In this document: in pieces, positions 36,803 to 46,284 of the stretch
How positions within the stretch are numbered: the first letter of the stretch is position 1
Layout of the letters: the number at the start of each line of letters is the position of its first letter
Assembly: GCF_900520355.1 (NCBI RefSeq)
Contig: NZ_LS999521.1
Span: forward strand, 3,844,001 to 3,908,000
Length of the DNA stretch: 64,000 nucleotides
Reading direction: 5' to 3'
Source of the DNA: Acinetobacter calcoaceticus
Lineage (GTDB): Bacteria; Pseudomonadota; Gammaproteobacteria; Pseudomonadales; Moraxellaceae
Translations under genes and position numbers: made by a program
The notes under the pieces: model-generated
What the model saw: the letters and a program-made list of their open reading frames with translations, nothing else
Told to the model about the DNA's origin: nothing
Databases searched by the model: none

Positions 36803-37549
36803 ATGAAATATTCAGAATACCAACCTCGTCCGGATCTACTCAAAGATCGAATTATTTTAATTACTGGTGCTGGCGATGGAATTGGGCGAGCTGCGGCTCT
36901 GACTTATGCCCTACATGGCGCAACCGTTGTACTACATGGTAGAACTTTAAATAAACTTGAAGTTATTTATGATGAAATTGAAAGTCTAGGTGCCCCACAA
37001 CCAGCGATTTTACCCTTACAACTTTCGAGTGCTTCTGACCGTGATTATGACTTCTTAGTCGATACACTCGAAAAGCAGTTTGGACGCCTAGACGGTATTT
37101 TACATAATGCAGGTATTTTAGGTGAACGCGTTGAGCTGGCACATTATCCATCTGAAGTATGGGATGATGTTATGGCTGTTAACTTACGTGCGCCTTTTGC
37201 GTTAACTCAAGCTTTATTACCTCTTTTGCAAAAATCAGAAAATGCCTCTGTGGTATTTACCAGCTCGGGTGTAGGCCGTGAAGCACGTGCTTTATGGGGA
37301 GCATATTCTGTATCAAAAATCGCAATTGAAGCTGTCAGCAAAATTTTTGCAGCAGAGCATACCTATCCAAACATTCGCTTCAACTGCATTAATCCAGGTG
37401 CAACGCGTACTGCCATGCGTGCCAAAGCCTATCCAGAAGAAGATCCGAAAACTTTACCAACACCAGAGTCGATCTTGCCTGCTTACCTCTATTTAATGGG
37501 TGAAGATAGCTTGGCGCTCAATGGTCAAAGTATCGATGCACAGGATTAA
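36803..37549 (+). CDS. Short-chain dehydrogenase YciK
   Basis: A 248-residue SDR oxidoreductase with ITGAGDGIGRAAAL (cofactor site, about 20-33), LHNAGILGERV, VFTSSGVGREAR and the catalytic YSVSK pair (Y-x-x-x-K). It begins with the YciK-type ending of the first helix (DLLKDRIILITGAG) and ends with NGQSIDAQD. GGAGG sits a few bases upstream of the ATG. It follows mupP by 66 bases. The substrate of YciK proteins is not known. Confidence 0.9.
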   Translation: MKYSEYQPRPDLLKDRIILITGAGDGIGRAAALTYALHGATVVLHGRTLNKLEVIYDEIESLGAPQPAILPLQLSSASDRDYDFLVDTLEKQFGRLDGILHNAGILGERVELAHYPSEVWDDVMAVNLRAPFALTQALLPLLQKSENASVVFTSSGVGREARALWGAYSVSKIAIEAVSKIFAAEHTYPNIRFNCINPGATRTAMRAKAYPEEDPKTLPTPESILPAYLYLMGEDSLALNGQSIDAQD

Positions 37550-37767
37550 AGAGTTAACGATGAAAAGCTAAAGAAAATTACAGCCGATCATCAAATCTGG
37601 CTTGCCTATACCTGAAAAGATATATACAAGCCTTTTTTATTATTGATAAAAAACTCTTGATCTATCCGTAATTTTAATTGAACCATTAAATGATCTTCAC
37701 AGTTTCTCTGCATTTTGCGCGTAGAGTATTCAACATGAGAGACATCAGATGTAAACGAGGATGCATC

Positions 37768-38181
37768 ATGAAAAAGTTGTTCACCATCTTAACCCTTTCC
37801 ATAGCCGTACTGACCACAAGTATGGCGAGCTTTGCTGATCCCCCTTTTGACCGAGGTCACGGCCACAAAGGTCCTAAAGGTGGAGGACCACGTGGTGAGT
37901 GGAATGATCGTGGGCATAAATTTGACCGTGATAACGATGAAGACCGTGTTCGTGATGAACGCCGTATGCGAGAAGAGCGTGGTTTTGAACGGCTTAAACA
38001 GCATCGCTGGCAGCCTGGCTATGTCATGCCACAGCACTATCGTGGCAATGGTTATAAAGTTGACTATAAAGACAGTAACTTGCCTAAACCTGGCCGTAAT
38101 CAACAATGGTATAAGATCAATAATGACTATATTTTAGTCGACACTGACTCTAACAGCATTGTCAGTATCCGCGGTTTTTAA
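37768..38181 (+). CDS. RcnB-like periplasmic protein (first of two)
   Basis: A 137-residue exported protein: signal peptide MKKLFTILTLSIAVLTTSMASFA, then a highly charged Gly/His/Arg/Asp-rich linker (about 24-75, including GHGHKGPKGGGPRG) and a C-terminal RcnB-type domain (WQPGYVMPQHYRGNGYKVDY, then KPGRNQQWYKINNDYILVD). RcnB of E. coli affects Ni/Co homeostasis; most homologues have no known role. The start is ATG 37768 with GAGG ahead; longer in-frame extensions lack a signal peptide. A related gene follows. Confidence 0.85.
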   Translation: MKKLFTILTLSIAVLTTSMASFADPPFDRGHGHKGPKGGGPRGEWNDRGHKFDRDNDEDRVRDERRMREERGFERLKQHRWQPGYVMPQHYRGNGYKVDYKDSNLPKPGRNQQWYKINNDYILVDTDSNSIVSIRGF

Positions 38182-38208
38182 AGCGATAGAACCTCGCTAT
38201 CGCTGAGC

Positions 38209-38242
38209 AAAAAGGATAAAGCCTTATGGTTTTATCCTTTTT
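38209..38242 (+). terminator. Rho-independent terminator after first RcnB-like gene
   Basis: Stem AAAGGATAAA/TTTATCCTTT with a loop of about 11 bases followed by T-run, 28 bases after the stop. Confidence 0.8.
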
Positions 38243-38396
38243 TTATTACTTATCTAATTTAAAAATAAAAAATTTCTTAATTTCTTCTTATTTCATAGTT
38301 AGTTTTCACATTTATTCTTCGCAGCCTCCACGATTTATCTGTAATTGTTCACTAATCTTTAGTTATTGAAATTTAATTTATTATTTGAGGTTTACA

Positions 38397-38726
38397 ATGA
38401 AAAAACTAACAACAGCGATTGTTCTTTCAATGACTGGTTTAGTTGCATCAACAGCAATGGCGGCACCTAATGACCATAATCATCATGGGAATTATCAAAC
38501 ACATGAAGTAAAAACGGTTAAAGTGATTAAAAAAGATGACCATCGCAATGTATGGCGAGCAGGTCAGGTTGTACCCCGTGAATATCAACACTCACGTTAT
38601 GTGATTGACTACCGCCAACATCAAAAATTAACTAAACCGGGTCGCTACCAAAAATGGTACAAGGTGAATGGAAATTATGTCCTTGTGAATGAACAAAGCC
38701 ATAAAATCATTCGAGTGATTCACTAA
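38397..38726 (+). CDS. RcnB-like periplasmic protein (second of two)
   Basis: A 109-residue exported protein: signal peptide MKKLTTAIVLSMTGLVASTAMA, a short His-rich stretch (NDHNHHGN) and an RcnB-type C-terminus (WRAGQVVPREYQHSRYVIDY, then KPGRYQKWYKVNGNYVLVN). It shares the KPGRxQxWYKxNxxYxLV block with the upstream gene but lacks its long charged linker. The ATG at 38397 has GAGG upstream. It has its own terminator. Confidence 0.85.
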   Translation: MKKLTTAIVLSMTGLVASTAMAAPNDHNHHGNYQTHEVKTVKVIKKDDHRNVWRAGQVVPREYQHSRYVIDYRQHQKLTKPGRYQKWYKVNGNYVLVNEQSHKIIRVIH

Positions 38727-38740
38727 TTTTAAAAAATTTA

Positions 38741-38768
38741 AACACCCAAACTTAGATTTGGGTGTTTT
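38741..38768 (+). terminator. Rho-independent terminator after second RcnB-like gene
   Basis: The stem AACACCCAAA/TTTGGGTGTT with a short loop and following T-run lies 15 bases past the stop. Confidence 0.88.
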
Positions 38769-38846
38769 TTTATCTAAAACATGCGGCTTTAATCTTTTTT
38801 GTTTAGAATCATCTTTATATCTTTTTGCTGTTGATTCGAGATCGGT

Positions 38847-40202
38847 ATGCCAAGCAAGTCTTTAGAAAAGTCGCATAATAACACCCAGCATTATGTACAC
38901 TGGTTTCGACACTCAGCGCCCTACATTAATGCTCACCGCGATAAAACATTCGTATTAATGTTTGGTGGTGAAGCAGTCCGTCATCCTAATTTCGAACATA
39001 TCATTCATGATATTGCTTTATTGCACTCTCTTGGTATTCGTTTAATTCTCGTGCACGGTGCACGTCCGCAAATTAATCAAAACCTTAAAGAGAAAGGAAT
39101 TGAAACCCCGTTTTATGACAACAGCCGTATTACCACGCGTGAATCTTTAAGCTGCGTCATGAGTGCTGTAGGCTCTATTCGCCTAGAAATTGAAGCATTG
39201 CTTTCTATGGGCTTAGCGAACTCTCCAATGTACGGCGCTCGAATAGATGTGATATCAGGTAATTTTGTGACTGCTAAACCTTATGGCATTCGTGATGGAA
39301 TGGATTTCCAGCTCACAGGTGAAGTTCGTTCTATTGATACCGATGCGATTGAGAGACACCTTGATAATCATAATATTGTGCTACTGGGGCCAACAGGTTA
39401 TTCCACCACAGGTGAAGTATTTAATTTAAGAGCTGAAGAAGTTGCGACTAAAACTGCAACTTATTTAAAAGCAGATAAACTCATTTTTCTTGGGGAACAA
39501 CAAGGGCTGCTTAATGAAGATGAACAAATATTACGTGAGTTAAGCCCTCATCAACTTGATTACTATATTCAGCAATATCAGACCAGTAGTCCAACGCTGA
39601 CTTTACATTTACAACAAGCAAAAAAAGCCTCTTTATCTGGTGTACACCGTGTCCATCTTATTTCTTATGCCTATGATGGCGCCCTTCTCGAAGAGTTATT
39701 TACTCGAGATGGCATAGGGACCATGATTACCGATGCGCATTATGAAGAAGTTCGCACAGCCCATATTCAAGATGTGGGTGGTTTAATGAATTTATTACGT
39801 CCTTTAGAAGAAGAAGGTATCTTGGTTTATCGTTCACGTGAACGTCTGGAGCAAGAAATTAGCCAGTTCGCTGTTATTGAACGCGACGGTATGATTCTAG
39901 CGTGTGCTGCGCTCTATCCAATTCCAACTGAATTTAACGAAACTCGCTCTGCAGAAATTGCCTGCGTTGCAGTACATCCAAGTTATCGTAAATCAAACCG
40001 TGGTAGCCAAATTCTACAATTCCTTGAAGAAAAAGCTAAAGAGCAAGGTATTCGTCAATTATTCGTTTTAACAACGCGTACCGCTCACTGGTTTTTAGAA
40101 CATGGTTTCCATCAAGTTAGTGTCGATGAACTACCCAATGCCCGTCAGGCGCTCTATAACTACCAAAGAAATTCTTTAGTCTTTAAGAAACTGCTTCCCT
40201 AG
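38847..40202 (+). CDS. argA: N-acetylglutamate synthase ArgA
   Basis: A 451-residue bifunctional-fold enzyme that acetylates glutamate with acetyl-CoA, the first step of arginine synthesis, and is normally inhibited by arginine. Residues about 1-290 are an amino-acid-kinase domain (FVLMFGGEAVRHP, LILVHGARPQINQ, GPTGYSTTGEVFNL); residues about 300-451 are a GNAT acetyltransferase domain (IACVAVHPSYRKSNRGSQILQFLEE). Length is normal for the classical ArgA. It stands alone with a weak terminator downstream. Confidence 0.96.
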   Translation: MPSKSLEKSHNNTQHYVHWFRHSAPYINAHRDKTFVLMFGGEAVRHPNFEHIIHDIALLHSLGIRLILVHGARPQINQNLKEKGIETPFYDNSRITTRESLSCVMSAVGSIRLEIEALLSMGLANSPMYGARIDVISGNFVTAKPYGIRDGMDFQLTGEVRSIDTDAIERHLDNHNIVLLGPTGYSTTGEVFNLRAEEVATKTATYLKADKLIFLGEQQGLLNEDEQILRELSPHQLDYYIQQYQTSSPTLTLHLQQAKKASLSGVHRVHLISYAYDGALLEELFTRDGIGTMITDAHYEEVRTAHIQDVGGLMNLLRPLEEEGILVYRSRERLEQEISQFAVIERDGMILACAALYPIPTEFNETRSAEIACVAVHPSYRKSNRGSQILQFLEEKAKEQGIRQLFVLTTRTAHWFLEHGFHQVSVDELPNARQALYNYQRNSLVFKKLLP

Positions 40203-40246
40203 CCTTTACTATTTTTAAGATATTCTTATTTCAGATAAGCTTAGTT

Positions 40247-40292
40247 AAAAAAGTACATCCATAAACGCTATTTATTTATGGATGACTTTTTT
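40247..40292 (+). terminator. Probable terminator after argA
   Basis: A stem CATCCATAAA/TTTATGGATG extended by A/T pairs, with loop of about 8 bases and trailing T-run, 45 bases past the argA stop. Confidence 0.78.
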
Positions 40293-40534
40293 TAAACCCC
40301 TATTTTTTAATATCTAATATTTTTTATTTTATTTACAATAACTTAACCATAATTCATCAAACATATTTCTTTTAGATAAATCATTTTTTTGCATAAGTTT
40401 ATAGCCTATTGTGTTTAGCTTTTTTTTGCATAAATAAAGACCGAATACTTATTTTTTCTGAAATAAAAATCCCTTTAGGGTATCTGCTCATCCAATTATT
40501 TTTTCTTTTTCTCTTTCGGGGAGCACGAAACCTC
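40293..40534 (+). promoter_or_regulatory. A+T-rich leader region of the sulfonate operon
   Basis: About 240 bases of strongly A+T-rich sequence before the first binding-protein gene. The operon promoter should be here. In many bacteria such operons respond to sulfur limitation through CysB/Cbl-type activators, but I see no site I can name. A GGGGAG sequence ends 11 bases before the ATG and is a somewhat distant ribosome site. Confidence 0.4.
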
Positions 40535-41503
40535 ATGGCACTTTTCAACACCACTTCATGGGCAAAATATTCAGTCATCGCGGCCAGCCTTGCAGGTGTG
40601 ATGATGCTAAGTGGTTGTGCCAAAAAAGAGGAACAGGCCACCACAACTTTAAATATTGGCTATCAAAAATATGGCATCCTTCCTATTTTAAAGGCTCGTG
40701 GTGACCTAGAAAAAGTATTAAAGGATCAAGGTGTACAAGTAAAATGGGTTGAGTTTCCTGCTGGCCCTCAATTGCTTGAAGGCTTAAATGTAGGGAGCGT
40801 TTCACTGGGTGAAGCAGGTGAAGCACCGCCTATCTTTGCTCAGGCTGCCAATCCAAATTTAGTCTATGTCGCAAACCAGCCCGCTGCGCCAAAAGCAGAA
40901 GCACTGTTGGTACAAAAAGACTCTCCTATCCACTCTATTCAAGATTTAAAAGGCAAACGTGTTGCTCTTAATAAAGGTTCGAATGTTCATTACCTGTTAT
41001 TGAAAGTTCTAGAAGCCAATAACTTAAGCTTAAGTGATATTCAACCAGTTTATTTACCGCCATCAGACGCCCGTGCTGCCTTTGAAAAAGGTGCAGTAGA
41101 TGCATGGGTGATTTGGGACCCGTTCTTTGCCGCGGCTGAACATCAAATTCAGGCACGAGTTTTAGCAACAGGTGAAAATTTGGTAAGCAATCATCAGTTC
41201 TATCTAGCTGACCGTAAATTTGCCGAAAATAATCCGAAAGTTCTCAATACGGTTGTGCAAACCCTGAACCAGACAACTGAATGGGTGAGTTCACATCAGG
41301 ATGAAGCTGCCAAGCTACTCGAAAAACCGACAGCACTTGAGTTTGATGTACTCAAAAATTCCATTTCACGTATGGGTTTTGGAGTTCAGCCAATATCTGA
41401 CAAGGTGGCGAAAGAACAACAACAAGTAGCTGATGCCTTTTATGCGCAAAAGCTCATTCCACACAAACTCACCATTCAAGACGCCATTTTAAAACTGAAA
41501 TAA
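40535..41503 (+). CDS. ssuA: Aliphatic sulfonate ABC transporter binding protein, lipoprotein form (SsuA-like)
   Basis: A 322-residue solute-binding protein for alkanesulfonates. I start at ATG 40535, which gives MALFNTTSWAKYSV and a lipobox LSGC, with the lipidated cysteine around residue 28; upstream in-frame codons add a non-signal-like extension. The mature part has LNIGYQKYGILPILKARG, WVEFPAGPQLLEGLNVGS, NKGSNVHYLLLK and DARAAFEKGAVDAWVIWDPFF, all SsuA landmarks. It is the first gene of a five-gene operon with a second SsuA next. A membrane-anchored binding protein is less usual for this system in Gram-negatives. Confidence 0.9.
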   Translation: MALFNTTSWAKYSVIAASLAGVMMLSGCAKKEEQATTTLNIGYQKYGILPILKARGDLEKVLKDQGVQVKWVEFPAGPQLLEGLNVGSVSLGEAGEAPPIFAQAANPNLVYVANQPAAPKAEALLVQKDSPIHSIQDLKGKRVALNKGSNVHYLLLKVLEANNLSLSDIQPVYLPPSDARAAFEKGAVDAWVIWDPFFAAAEHQIQARVLATGENLVSNHQFYLADRKFAENNPKVLNTVVQTLNQTTEWVSSHQDEAAKLLEKPTALEFDVLKNSISRMGFGVQPISDKVAKEQQQVADAFYAQKLIPHKLTIQDAILKLK

Positions 41504-41575
41504 ACCCAGCATAGGCACGGCTTAAATAATCATATAAATGCTGTGCCTTGCCTCAAGGGGAACAAGGATATCAAT

Positions 41576-42559
41576 ATGCAAAACCAATCATTATTTAATA
41601 AAAATCAGTTAGCACAATTGCTTAAGCGCATTAGCACAGTAACTGTATTAGGTTTAACAATTGCTGCGCCAGCTTGGGCAATTGACCCAACTGTGAAAGA
41701 ACTTCGTATTGGCTTTCAAAAAAGTTCAATTAACTTTGCGATTGCCAAACAGCAAAAATTATTTGAACAAGAATTTCCAAATGCCAAAATTACGTGGAAT
41801 GAGTTCCCTGCTGGACCACAAATTTTAGAAGCTCTGGCTGTGGGTTCACTTGATGTAGGCGTTACTGGAGACACCCCACCAGTCTACGCACAAGCAGCTG
41901 GCAAGCCTTTATATTACATTGCTTATGAAGCAGCTAAACCGCTGGCATCAGCAATTTTAGTTCCTAAAAATTCACAACTGAAACAGCTTAAAGACATTAA
42001 AGGCAAACGCATCGCGCTGCAAAAAGGTTCAAGTTCACACTACTTACTTGTACAAGCCGTACGTAAAGCAGGCCTAAACTGGAACGACATTACTCCAATT
42101 TGGCTTACTCCTGCAGATGCTCGTGCTGCATTCCAAAAAGGTGCAGTTGATGCATGGGCAATCTGGGATCCTTATTTCGCTTCAGCACAATTAGAAGATC
42201 AAGCTCGTATTCTCGCATCAGGTAAAGGTTTAAGCCCGAATTATACTTTTTACTTAGCAGCTCCAAATTTTGTTAAACAACATCCGAAAGCCGTTACAGG
42301 GCTCATCAAACAAATTAATCAGGCCGACAAATGGGTTCAAAGCCATCAAGCCGATACCGCAACTGCAATTGGTCAAAGTACAGGATTAAAACCTGCAACC
42401 AGTGACTTATTCATTAAGCGTCGTCCACGTCCATCATCGGCAGCGCCACTCAACAGCAAAGTTATTGCTGAGCAACAGCAGCTCGCAGACATTTTTACCC
42501 AACAAGGCATCATTCCAAAACCAATCAGCATTAAACAGGCTGTTTGGATTGCTAAGTAA
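41576..42559 (+). CDS. ssuA: Aliphatic sulfonate ABC transporter binding protein, periplasmic form (SsuA)
   Basis: A 327-residue paralogue of the preceding protein. From ATG 41576 it has an N-terminal signal with cleavage after APAWA (about residue 37 or earlier), and the same core blocks: RIGFQKSSINFAIAKQQ, WNEFPAGPQILEALAVGS, QKGSSSHYLLVQ and DARAAFQKGAVDAWAIWDPYF. There is no lipobox. It carries a short basic insertion (IKRRPRPSSAA) near residue 285 absent from the first copy. The two copies may bind different sulfonates, or taurine, but specificity cannot be read here. Confidence 0.92.
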   Translation: MQNQSLFNKNQLAQLLKRISTVTVLGLTIAAPAWAIDPTVKELRIGFQKSSINFAIAKQQKLFEQEFPNAKITWNEFPAGPQILEALAVGSLDVGVTGDTPPVYAQAAGKPLYYIAYEAAKPLASAILVPKNSQLKQLKDIKGKRIALQKGSSSHYLLVQAVRKAGLNWNDITPIWLTPADARAAFQKGAVDAWAIWDPYFASAQLEDQARILASGKGLSPNYTFYLAAPNFVKQHPKAVTGLIKQINQADKWVQSHQADTATAIGQSTGLKPATSDLFIKRRPRPSSAAPLNSKVIAEQQQLADIFTQQGIIPKPISIKQAVWIAK

Positions 42560-42585
42560 TTTCAATAGACATATAGGTAATGCAC

Positions 42586-43761
42586 ATGAAAATTTTCTGG
42601 TTTATTCCTACTCACGGTGATAGTCGCTATTTAGGTACAAGTAAAGGCGCTCGTCAGGTTGACCATGCCTATATGAAGCAAATTGCTGTGGCAGTAGATA
42701 ATTTGGGTTATGAAGGTGTACTTATTCCAACGGGTCGTTCATGTGAAGACCCATGGATTACAGCGGCTAGCCTCATTGATGCAACTCAAAATCTTAAGTT
42801 TTTAGTCGCGTTACGTCCGGGTGTCACTACGCCAGCTTTGGCCGCGCGTATGGCCGCAACATTTGACCGCTTGTCGAATGGCCGTGTGCTACTCAATCTG
42901 GTCACAGGTGGTGATGAGGCTGAGCTACGCGGTGATGGTGTATATGAAGATCACTCAACACGTTATCAAACTGCAAATGAGTATGTAAAAATCTGGCGCG
43001 AAATTTTGACACGTTCGCATACAGGTGAAGCATTTACCTTTCACGGCGAACGTTTACAAGTTGATGACGCTAAACTGCTTTACCCATCTGTGCAAAAACC
43101 TTATCCACCACTTTGGTTTGGTGGTTCTTCAGATGTCGCTGTCGACCTTGCGGCCGAGCAAGTCGATACTTACCTCACTTGGGGTGAGCCACCAGTAGCA
43201 GTTAAACAAAAGATCGAACATGTTCGTGCCAAAGCTGAGGCGAAAGGCCGTAAATTAACTTATGGCATTCGCTTACATGTGATTGTTCGCGAAACTAACG
43301 AACAAGCATGGGCAGCAGCTAATGAGCTTATTCAATATCTTGATGAAGCCACTATTGCTGCTGCACAGAAAAAATTTGCACAAATGGATTCCGTAGGCCA
43401 GCAACGCATGGCAGCTCTCCACGGTGGGAATCGAGATAAGCTTGAAGTATCTCCAAACCTCTGGGCAGGTATTGGCTTAGTTCGTGGCGGTGCTGGCACC
43501 GCACTTGTAGGTGATCCAGAAACAGTCGCTGCCCGTATTCAGGAATATGCAGACTTAGGCATTGATACCTTTATTTTCTCGGGCTATCCACATCTCGAAG
43601 AGTCAATCCGTTTTGCAGAGTTAGTATTTCCACTACTACCAATCGAAACTCGTGCCAAACTTGCTCAGCCAAATTTAACCGGTCCATTCGGTGAAATTAT
43701 TGCCAACAACTATGTTCCAGACGAGAAGAAACAGAATGGTTCCGTCAAGGAGCCTGCATGA
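42586..43761 (+). CDS. ssuD: FMNH2-dependent alkanesulfonate monooxygenase SsuD
   Basis: A 391-residue luciferase-family monooxygenase that releases sulfite from alkanesulfonates using FMNH2 and O2. It starts [23 protein letters not shown] and has [40 protein letters not shown] and the [33 protein letters not shown] block of SsuD. I use ATG 42586; an ATG two codons upstream is also possible. The FMN reductase partner SsuE is not in the operon; a reductase of that general family lies at 53306. Its stop overlaps the ssuC start as ATGA. Confidence 0.95.
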   Translation: MKIFWFIPTHGDSRYLGTSKGARQVDHAYMKQIAVAVDNLGYEGVLIPTGRSCEDPWITAASLIDATQNLKFLVALRPGVTTPALAARMAATFDRLSNGRVLLNLVTGGDEAELRGDGVYEDHSTRYQTANEYVKIWREILTRSHTGEAFTFHGERLQVDDAKLLYPSVQKPYPPLWFGGSSDVAVDLAAEQVDTYLTWGEPPVAVKQKIEHVRAKAEAKGRKLTYGIRLHVIVRETNEQAWAAANELIQYLDEATIAAAQKKFAQMDSVGQQRMAALHGGNRDKLEVSPNLWAGIGLVRGGAGTALVGDPETVAARIQEYADLGIDTFIFSGYPHLEESIRFAELVFPLLPIETRAKLAQPNLTGPFGEIIANNYVPDEKKQNGSVKEPA

Positions 43762-44555
43762 GTAAAGCTGAAAGTATTGTTTCACGTGGAACAAAACAAA
43801 TCGGGCAGCATTTGCTGCCTTGGATTTTCCCAACTGTTCTATTGATTGTTTGGCAAATTGCTTCAAGTTCTGGTCTTTTAGAAAGTCGTATTTTGCCTGC
43901 ACCCACGGCAGTCATTTCCGCTTTTTGGCACTTACTCATTAGTGGAGAATTATGGCATCACGTCAAGGTAAGTGCTGGTCGTGCTTTGCTTGGACTTTTA
44001 GTGGGTGGTGGTTTAGGTCTGCTCTTAGGTTTACTAAATGGCTCTTCACGTTTCGCCTCTACCCTGCTCGACACGACCTTGCAAATGATCCGTAACATCC
44101 CAGCATTAGCACTTATTCCACTTGTAATTTTGTGGTTTGGTATTGATGAAACAGCCAAATTATTTTTAGTCGCAGTAGGTGTCTTTTTCCCAATTTATAT
44201 CAATACCTACCACGGTATTCGATCAGTTGACCCTCAATTGATTGAAATGGGTAAAAGCTACGGACTCTCACGTTGGCAACTCTACAAAGAAATTATTCTT
44301 CCGGGTGCGATGCCTTCTATTTTAGTGGGTCTACGCTTTGCTTTAGGTTTGGTTTGGGTATTGCTCATTGTTGCAGAGACTATTTCGGCTCAAGCAGGTA
44401 TTGGCTATATGACCATGAATGCGCGGGAATTTTTACAAACGGATGTGGTTCTAGTAGGCATTCTTCTTTACGCGCTCTTAGGCAAACTGGCAGATGTTTT
44501 AGCACAGCTTTTAGAACGCTATTTATTACGTTGGCACTCTGGATATCAGAAATAA
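43758..44555 (+). CDS. ssuC: Aliphatic sulfonate ABC transporter permease SsuC
   Basis: A 265-residue inner-membrane permease of the BPD family with about six membrane segments. The EAA loop is ...[29 protein letters not shown] (near residue 160-185), contacting the ATPase. [16 protein letters not shown] and [18 protein letters not shown] are typical of SsuC/TauC. It overlaps ssuD by four bases and is 12 bases from ssuB. Confidence 0.95.
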   Translation: MSKAESIVSRGTKQIGQHLLPWIFPTVLLIVWQIASSSGLLESRILPAPTAVISAFWHLLISGELWHHVKVSAGRALLGLLVGGGLGLLLGLLNGSSRFASTLLDTTLQMIRNIPALALIPLVILWFGIDETAKLFLVAVGVFFPIYINTYHGIRSVDPQLIEMGKSYGLSRWQLYKEIILPGAMPSILVGLRFALGLVWVLLIVAETISAQAGIGYMTMNAREFLQTDVVLVGILLYALLGKLADVLAQLLERYLLRWHSGYQK

Positions 44556-44567
44556 GGGAGCTTAGAC

Positions 44568-45368
44568 ATGACAAATCTGAATTTAAATATTAATCAAAAT
44601 GAAGTGCAGCTCATTCCTGAAAATCCAACAGAATCACAAGAACCTATATTAGGCGCAGAGATTCTGATTGAGCAACTTTATAAATTCTATGGCGAGGTAA
44701 AGGTTCTTGAAGATCTTGACCTACACATCCAGCCTGGTGAGTTTTTAGCAATTGTTGGTCGAAGCGGTTGTGGCAAAAGTACGTTGCTACGTTTAATTGC
44801 CCAACTTGAAAAAGCCAGTTTCGGGGAAATCAAATTCAAATCTGCCCGACATTTGCGTGAAGGCATTACTAACGATGATATTCGAGTCATGTTCCAAGAT
44901 CCACGTTTACTTCCGTGGAGAAATATTCTTCAAAATGTTCAACTTGGACTACCAAAGTCGCAACATGCTTTAGCTGAAGAACTACTAGAAAAAGTGGGTT
45001 TAAAAGAAAAATCGGGACAATGGCCTTCACAACTCTCTGGTGGACAGCGTCAGCGTACAGCCCTAGCCCGTGCGTTATCTCATACTCCGCGTATTTTGTT
45101 GCTTGATGAGCCGTTGGGAGCCTTAGATGCTTTAACTCGTCTTGAGATGCAAAGCTTGATTGAGCGCTTGTGGAAAGAACAAGGCTTTACTGCCATTTTA
45201 GTCACGCACGATGTAAGTGAAGCAGTGCAATTAGCTGACCGTATTATCTTATTAGATAAGGGCCAGATCGCTCAAAGTTTCCAAGTTAATTTGCCACGTC
45301 CTCGTAAAAAAAGTATTAGTTTTTCCCAACTTGAGCAACAAGTACTCGATGCAGTTTTAGCAACATAA
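44568..45368 (+). CDS. ssuB: Aliphatic sulfonate ABC transporter ATP-binding protein SsuB
   Basis: A 266-residue ABC ATPase powering sulfonate import. Walker [11 protein letters not shown]-loop [14 protein letters not shown], signature LSGGQRQR, Walker [13 protein letters not shown] and the H-loop VTHD are all intact. An extra N-terminal segment of about 30 residues precedes the first strand, as in many SsuB proteins. It is the last gene of the operon, with a terminator 48 bases on. Confidence 0.96.
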   Translation: MTNLNLNINQNEVQLIPENPTESQEPILGAEILIEQLYKFYGEVKVLEDLDLHIQPGEFLAIVGRSGCGKSTLLRLIAQLEKASFGEIKFKSARHLREGITNDDIRVMFQDPRLLPWRNILQNVQLGLPKSQHALAEELLEKVGLKEKSGQWPSQLSGGQRQRTALARALSHTPRILLLDEPLGALDALTRLEMQSLIERLWKEQGFTAILVTHDVSEAVQLADRIILLDKGQIAQSFQVNLPRPRKKSISFSQLEQQVLDAVLAT

Positions 45369-45416
45369 CCATTCGAGAGGAATTATCTTAATAATTTATA
45401 AAAATGCCCATTTTTC

Positions 45417-45450
45417 GAGCAATAAAGTAGTTATTTTATTGCTCTTTTTT
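45417..45450 (+). terminator. Rho-independent terminator after ssuB
   Basis: A perfect 10-bp stem GAGCAATAAA/TTTATTGCTC with an 8-base loop followed by six T, ending the sulfonate operon. Confidence 0.93.
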
Positions 45451-45510
45451 AGGGCGAAATTTAAAAAATATTTCCAAGAATAACAATAAACTAGTTAAAT
45501 TCTTTATTTT

Positions 45511-45537
45511 TTGCACAATAGTATATCTATTACGCAA
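45511..45537. promoter_or_regulatory. Putative operator palindrome upstream of the RutR-like gene
   Basis: An imperfect 27-bp palindrome with outer arms TTGC/GCAA and inner arms AATAG/CTATT around TATAT lies about 90 bases before the RutR-like start. RutR of E. coli binds a TTGACC-type palindrome, so the outer TTG/CAA ends are suggestive only. Confidence 0.45.
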
Positions 45538-45626
45538 ATAACTAGCCGTTTTTTCATTAAAAAAGCAATACACCTGTGCACAAATCAAACAATTTCCCTT
45601 ACAATGGGGATATTATTTTTTTAATT

Positions 45627-46247
45627 ATGCAGCAGATGGAACAAAAAAAGAGTACCCAAAAGCGCAATCAGCTTCTTGCTGCCGCCCTTGACGTATTTTC
45701 AGTCTATGGGTTCACTGGCGCAAGTCTGGATGAAATTGCCCAACTCGCCGAAATGCATAAGTCGAATATTTTCTATTACTACGAAAATAAAGAGTCTTTA
45801 TATGTAGAAGTGCTCACAACTGTTTTACAAAAATGGTTGGCACCCTTACAAACTTTAGAATCTGAATTAGAACCAGCTGAAGCCTTATCTCACTATTTAA
45901 TACAAAAAATCGAACTGTCGCGTAGCCAACCGAAAGCATCTAGATTGTTTGCATTAGAAATAATTCAAGGCGCTCCACATATTTTACCTATACTCAAAGG
46001 GCCATTAAAAAAACTATTTAAGCGCAAAGCTAAAGTCATCCAGACTTGGCAAGAAGAAGGGAAGATTTCACCAGATATCGACCCAGAATTATTAATCTTA
46101 AATATTTGGGGCCTTACGCAAAACTATGCAGATTTTGCAACTCAAATGGAAATGGTCACTGGAAAAACACTGCGTAACCGAAGCATGTTCCAACGCTCAA
46201 TTGAGCATACAGTACACCTGATGCTCTACGGCGTATTGCCTCGTTAA
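45627..46247 (+). CDS. TetR-family regulator, RutR (YcdC)-like
   Basis: A 206-residue TetR protein related along its full length to E. coli RutR: ALDVFSVYGFTGASLDEIAQLA with YYYENKESLYVEVL in the HTH domain, then WLAPLQTLESELEP, SRLFALEIIQGAPHI, IWGLTQNYADFATQMEMVTGKTLR. RutR senses uracil or thymine and controls pyrimidine and purine metabolism. I chose ATG 45627 over an upstream GTG because the RutR-like region begins soon after. It lies between the sulfonate operon and a convergent nucleosidase gene; its targets are not evident. Confidence 0.88.
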   Translation: MQQMEQKKSTQKRNQLLAAALDVFSVYGFTGASLDEIAQLAEMHKSNIFYYYENKESLYVEVLTTVLQKWLAPLQTLESELEPAEALSHYLIQKIELSRSQPKASRLFALEIIQGAPHILPILKGPLKKLFKRKAKVIQTWQEEGKISPDIDPELLILNIWGLTQNYADFATQMEMVTGKTLRNRSMFQRSIEHTVHLMLYGVLPR

Positions 46248-46251
46248 AACC

Positions 46252-46284
46252 AAAAAAGATCGGCAAACTTGCCGATCTTTTTTT
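46252..46284. terminator. Bidirectional terminator between RutR-like gene and nucleosidase
   Basis: A perfect stem AAAGATCGGCAA/TTGCCGATCTTT with a two-base loop and T-runs on both strands between convergent genes. Confidence 0.93.

Noticed and set aside
37789..38137. Long frames on both strands within the first RcnB-like gene
   Set aside because: They are by-products of the repetitive codon pattern; only the frame with a signal peptide and RcnB-type C-terminus makes sense.
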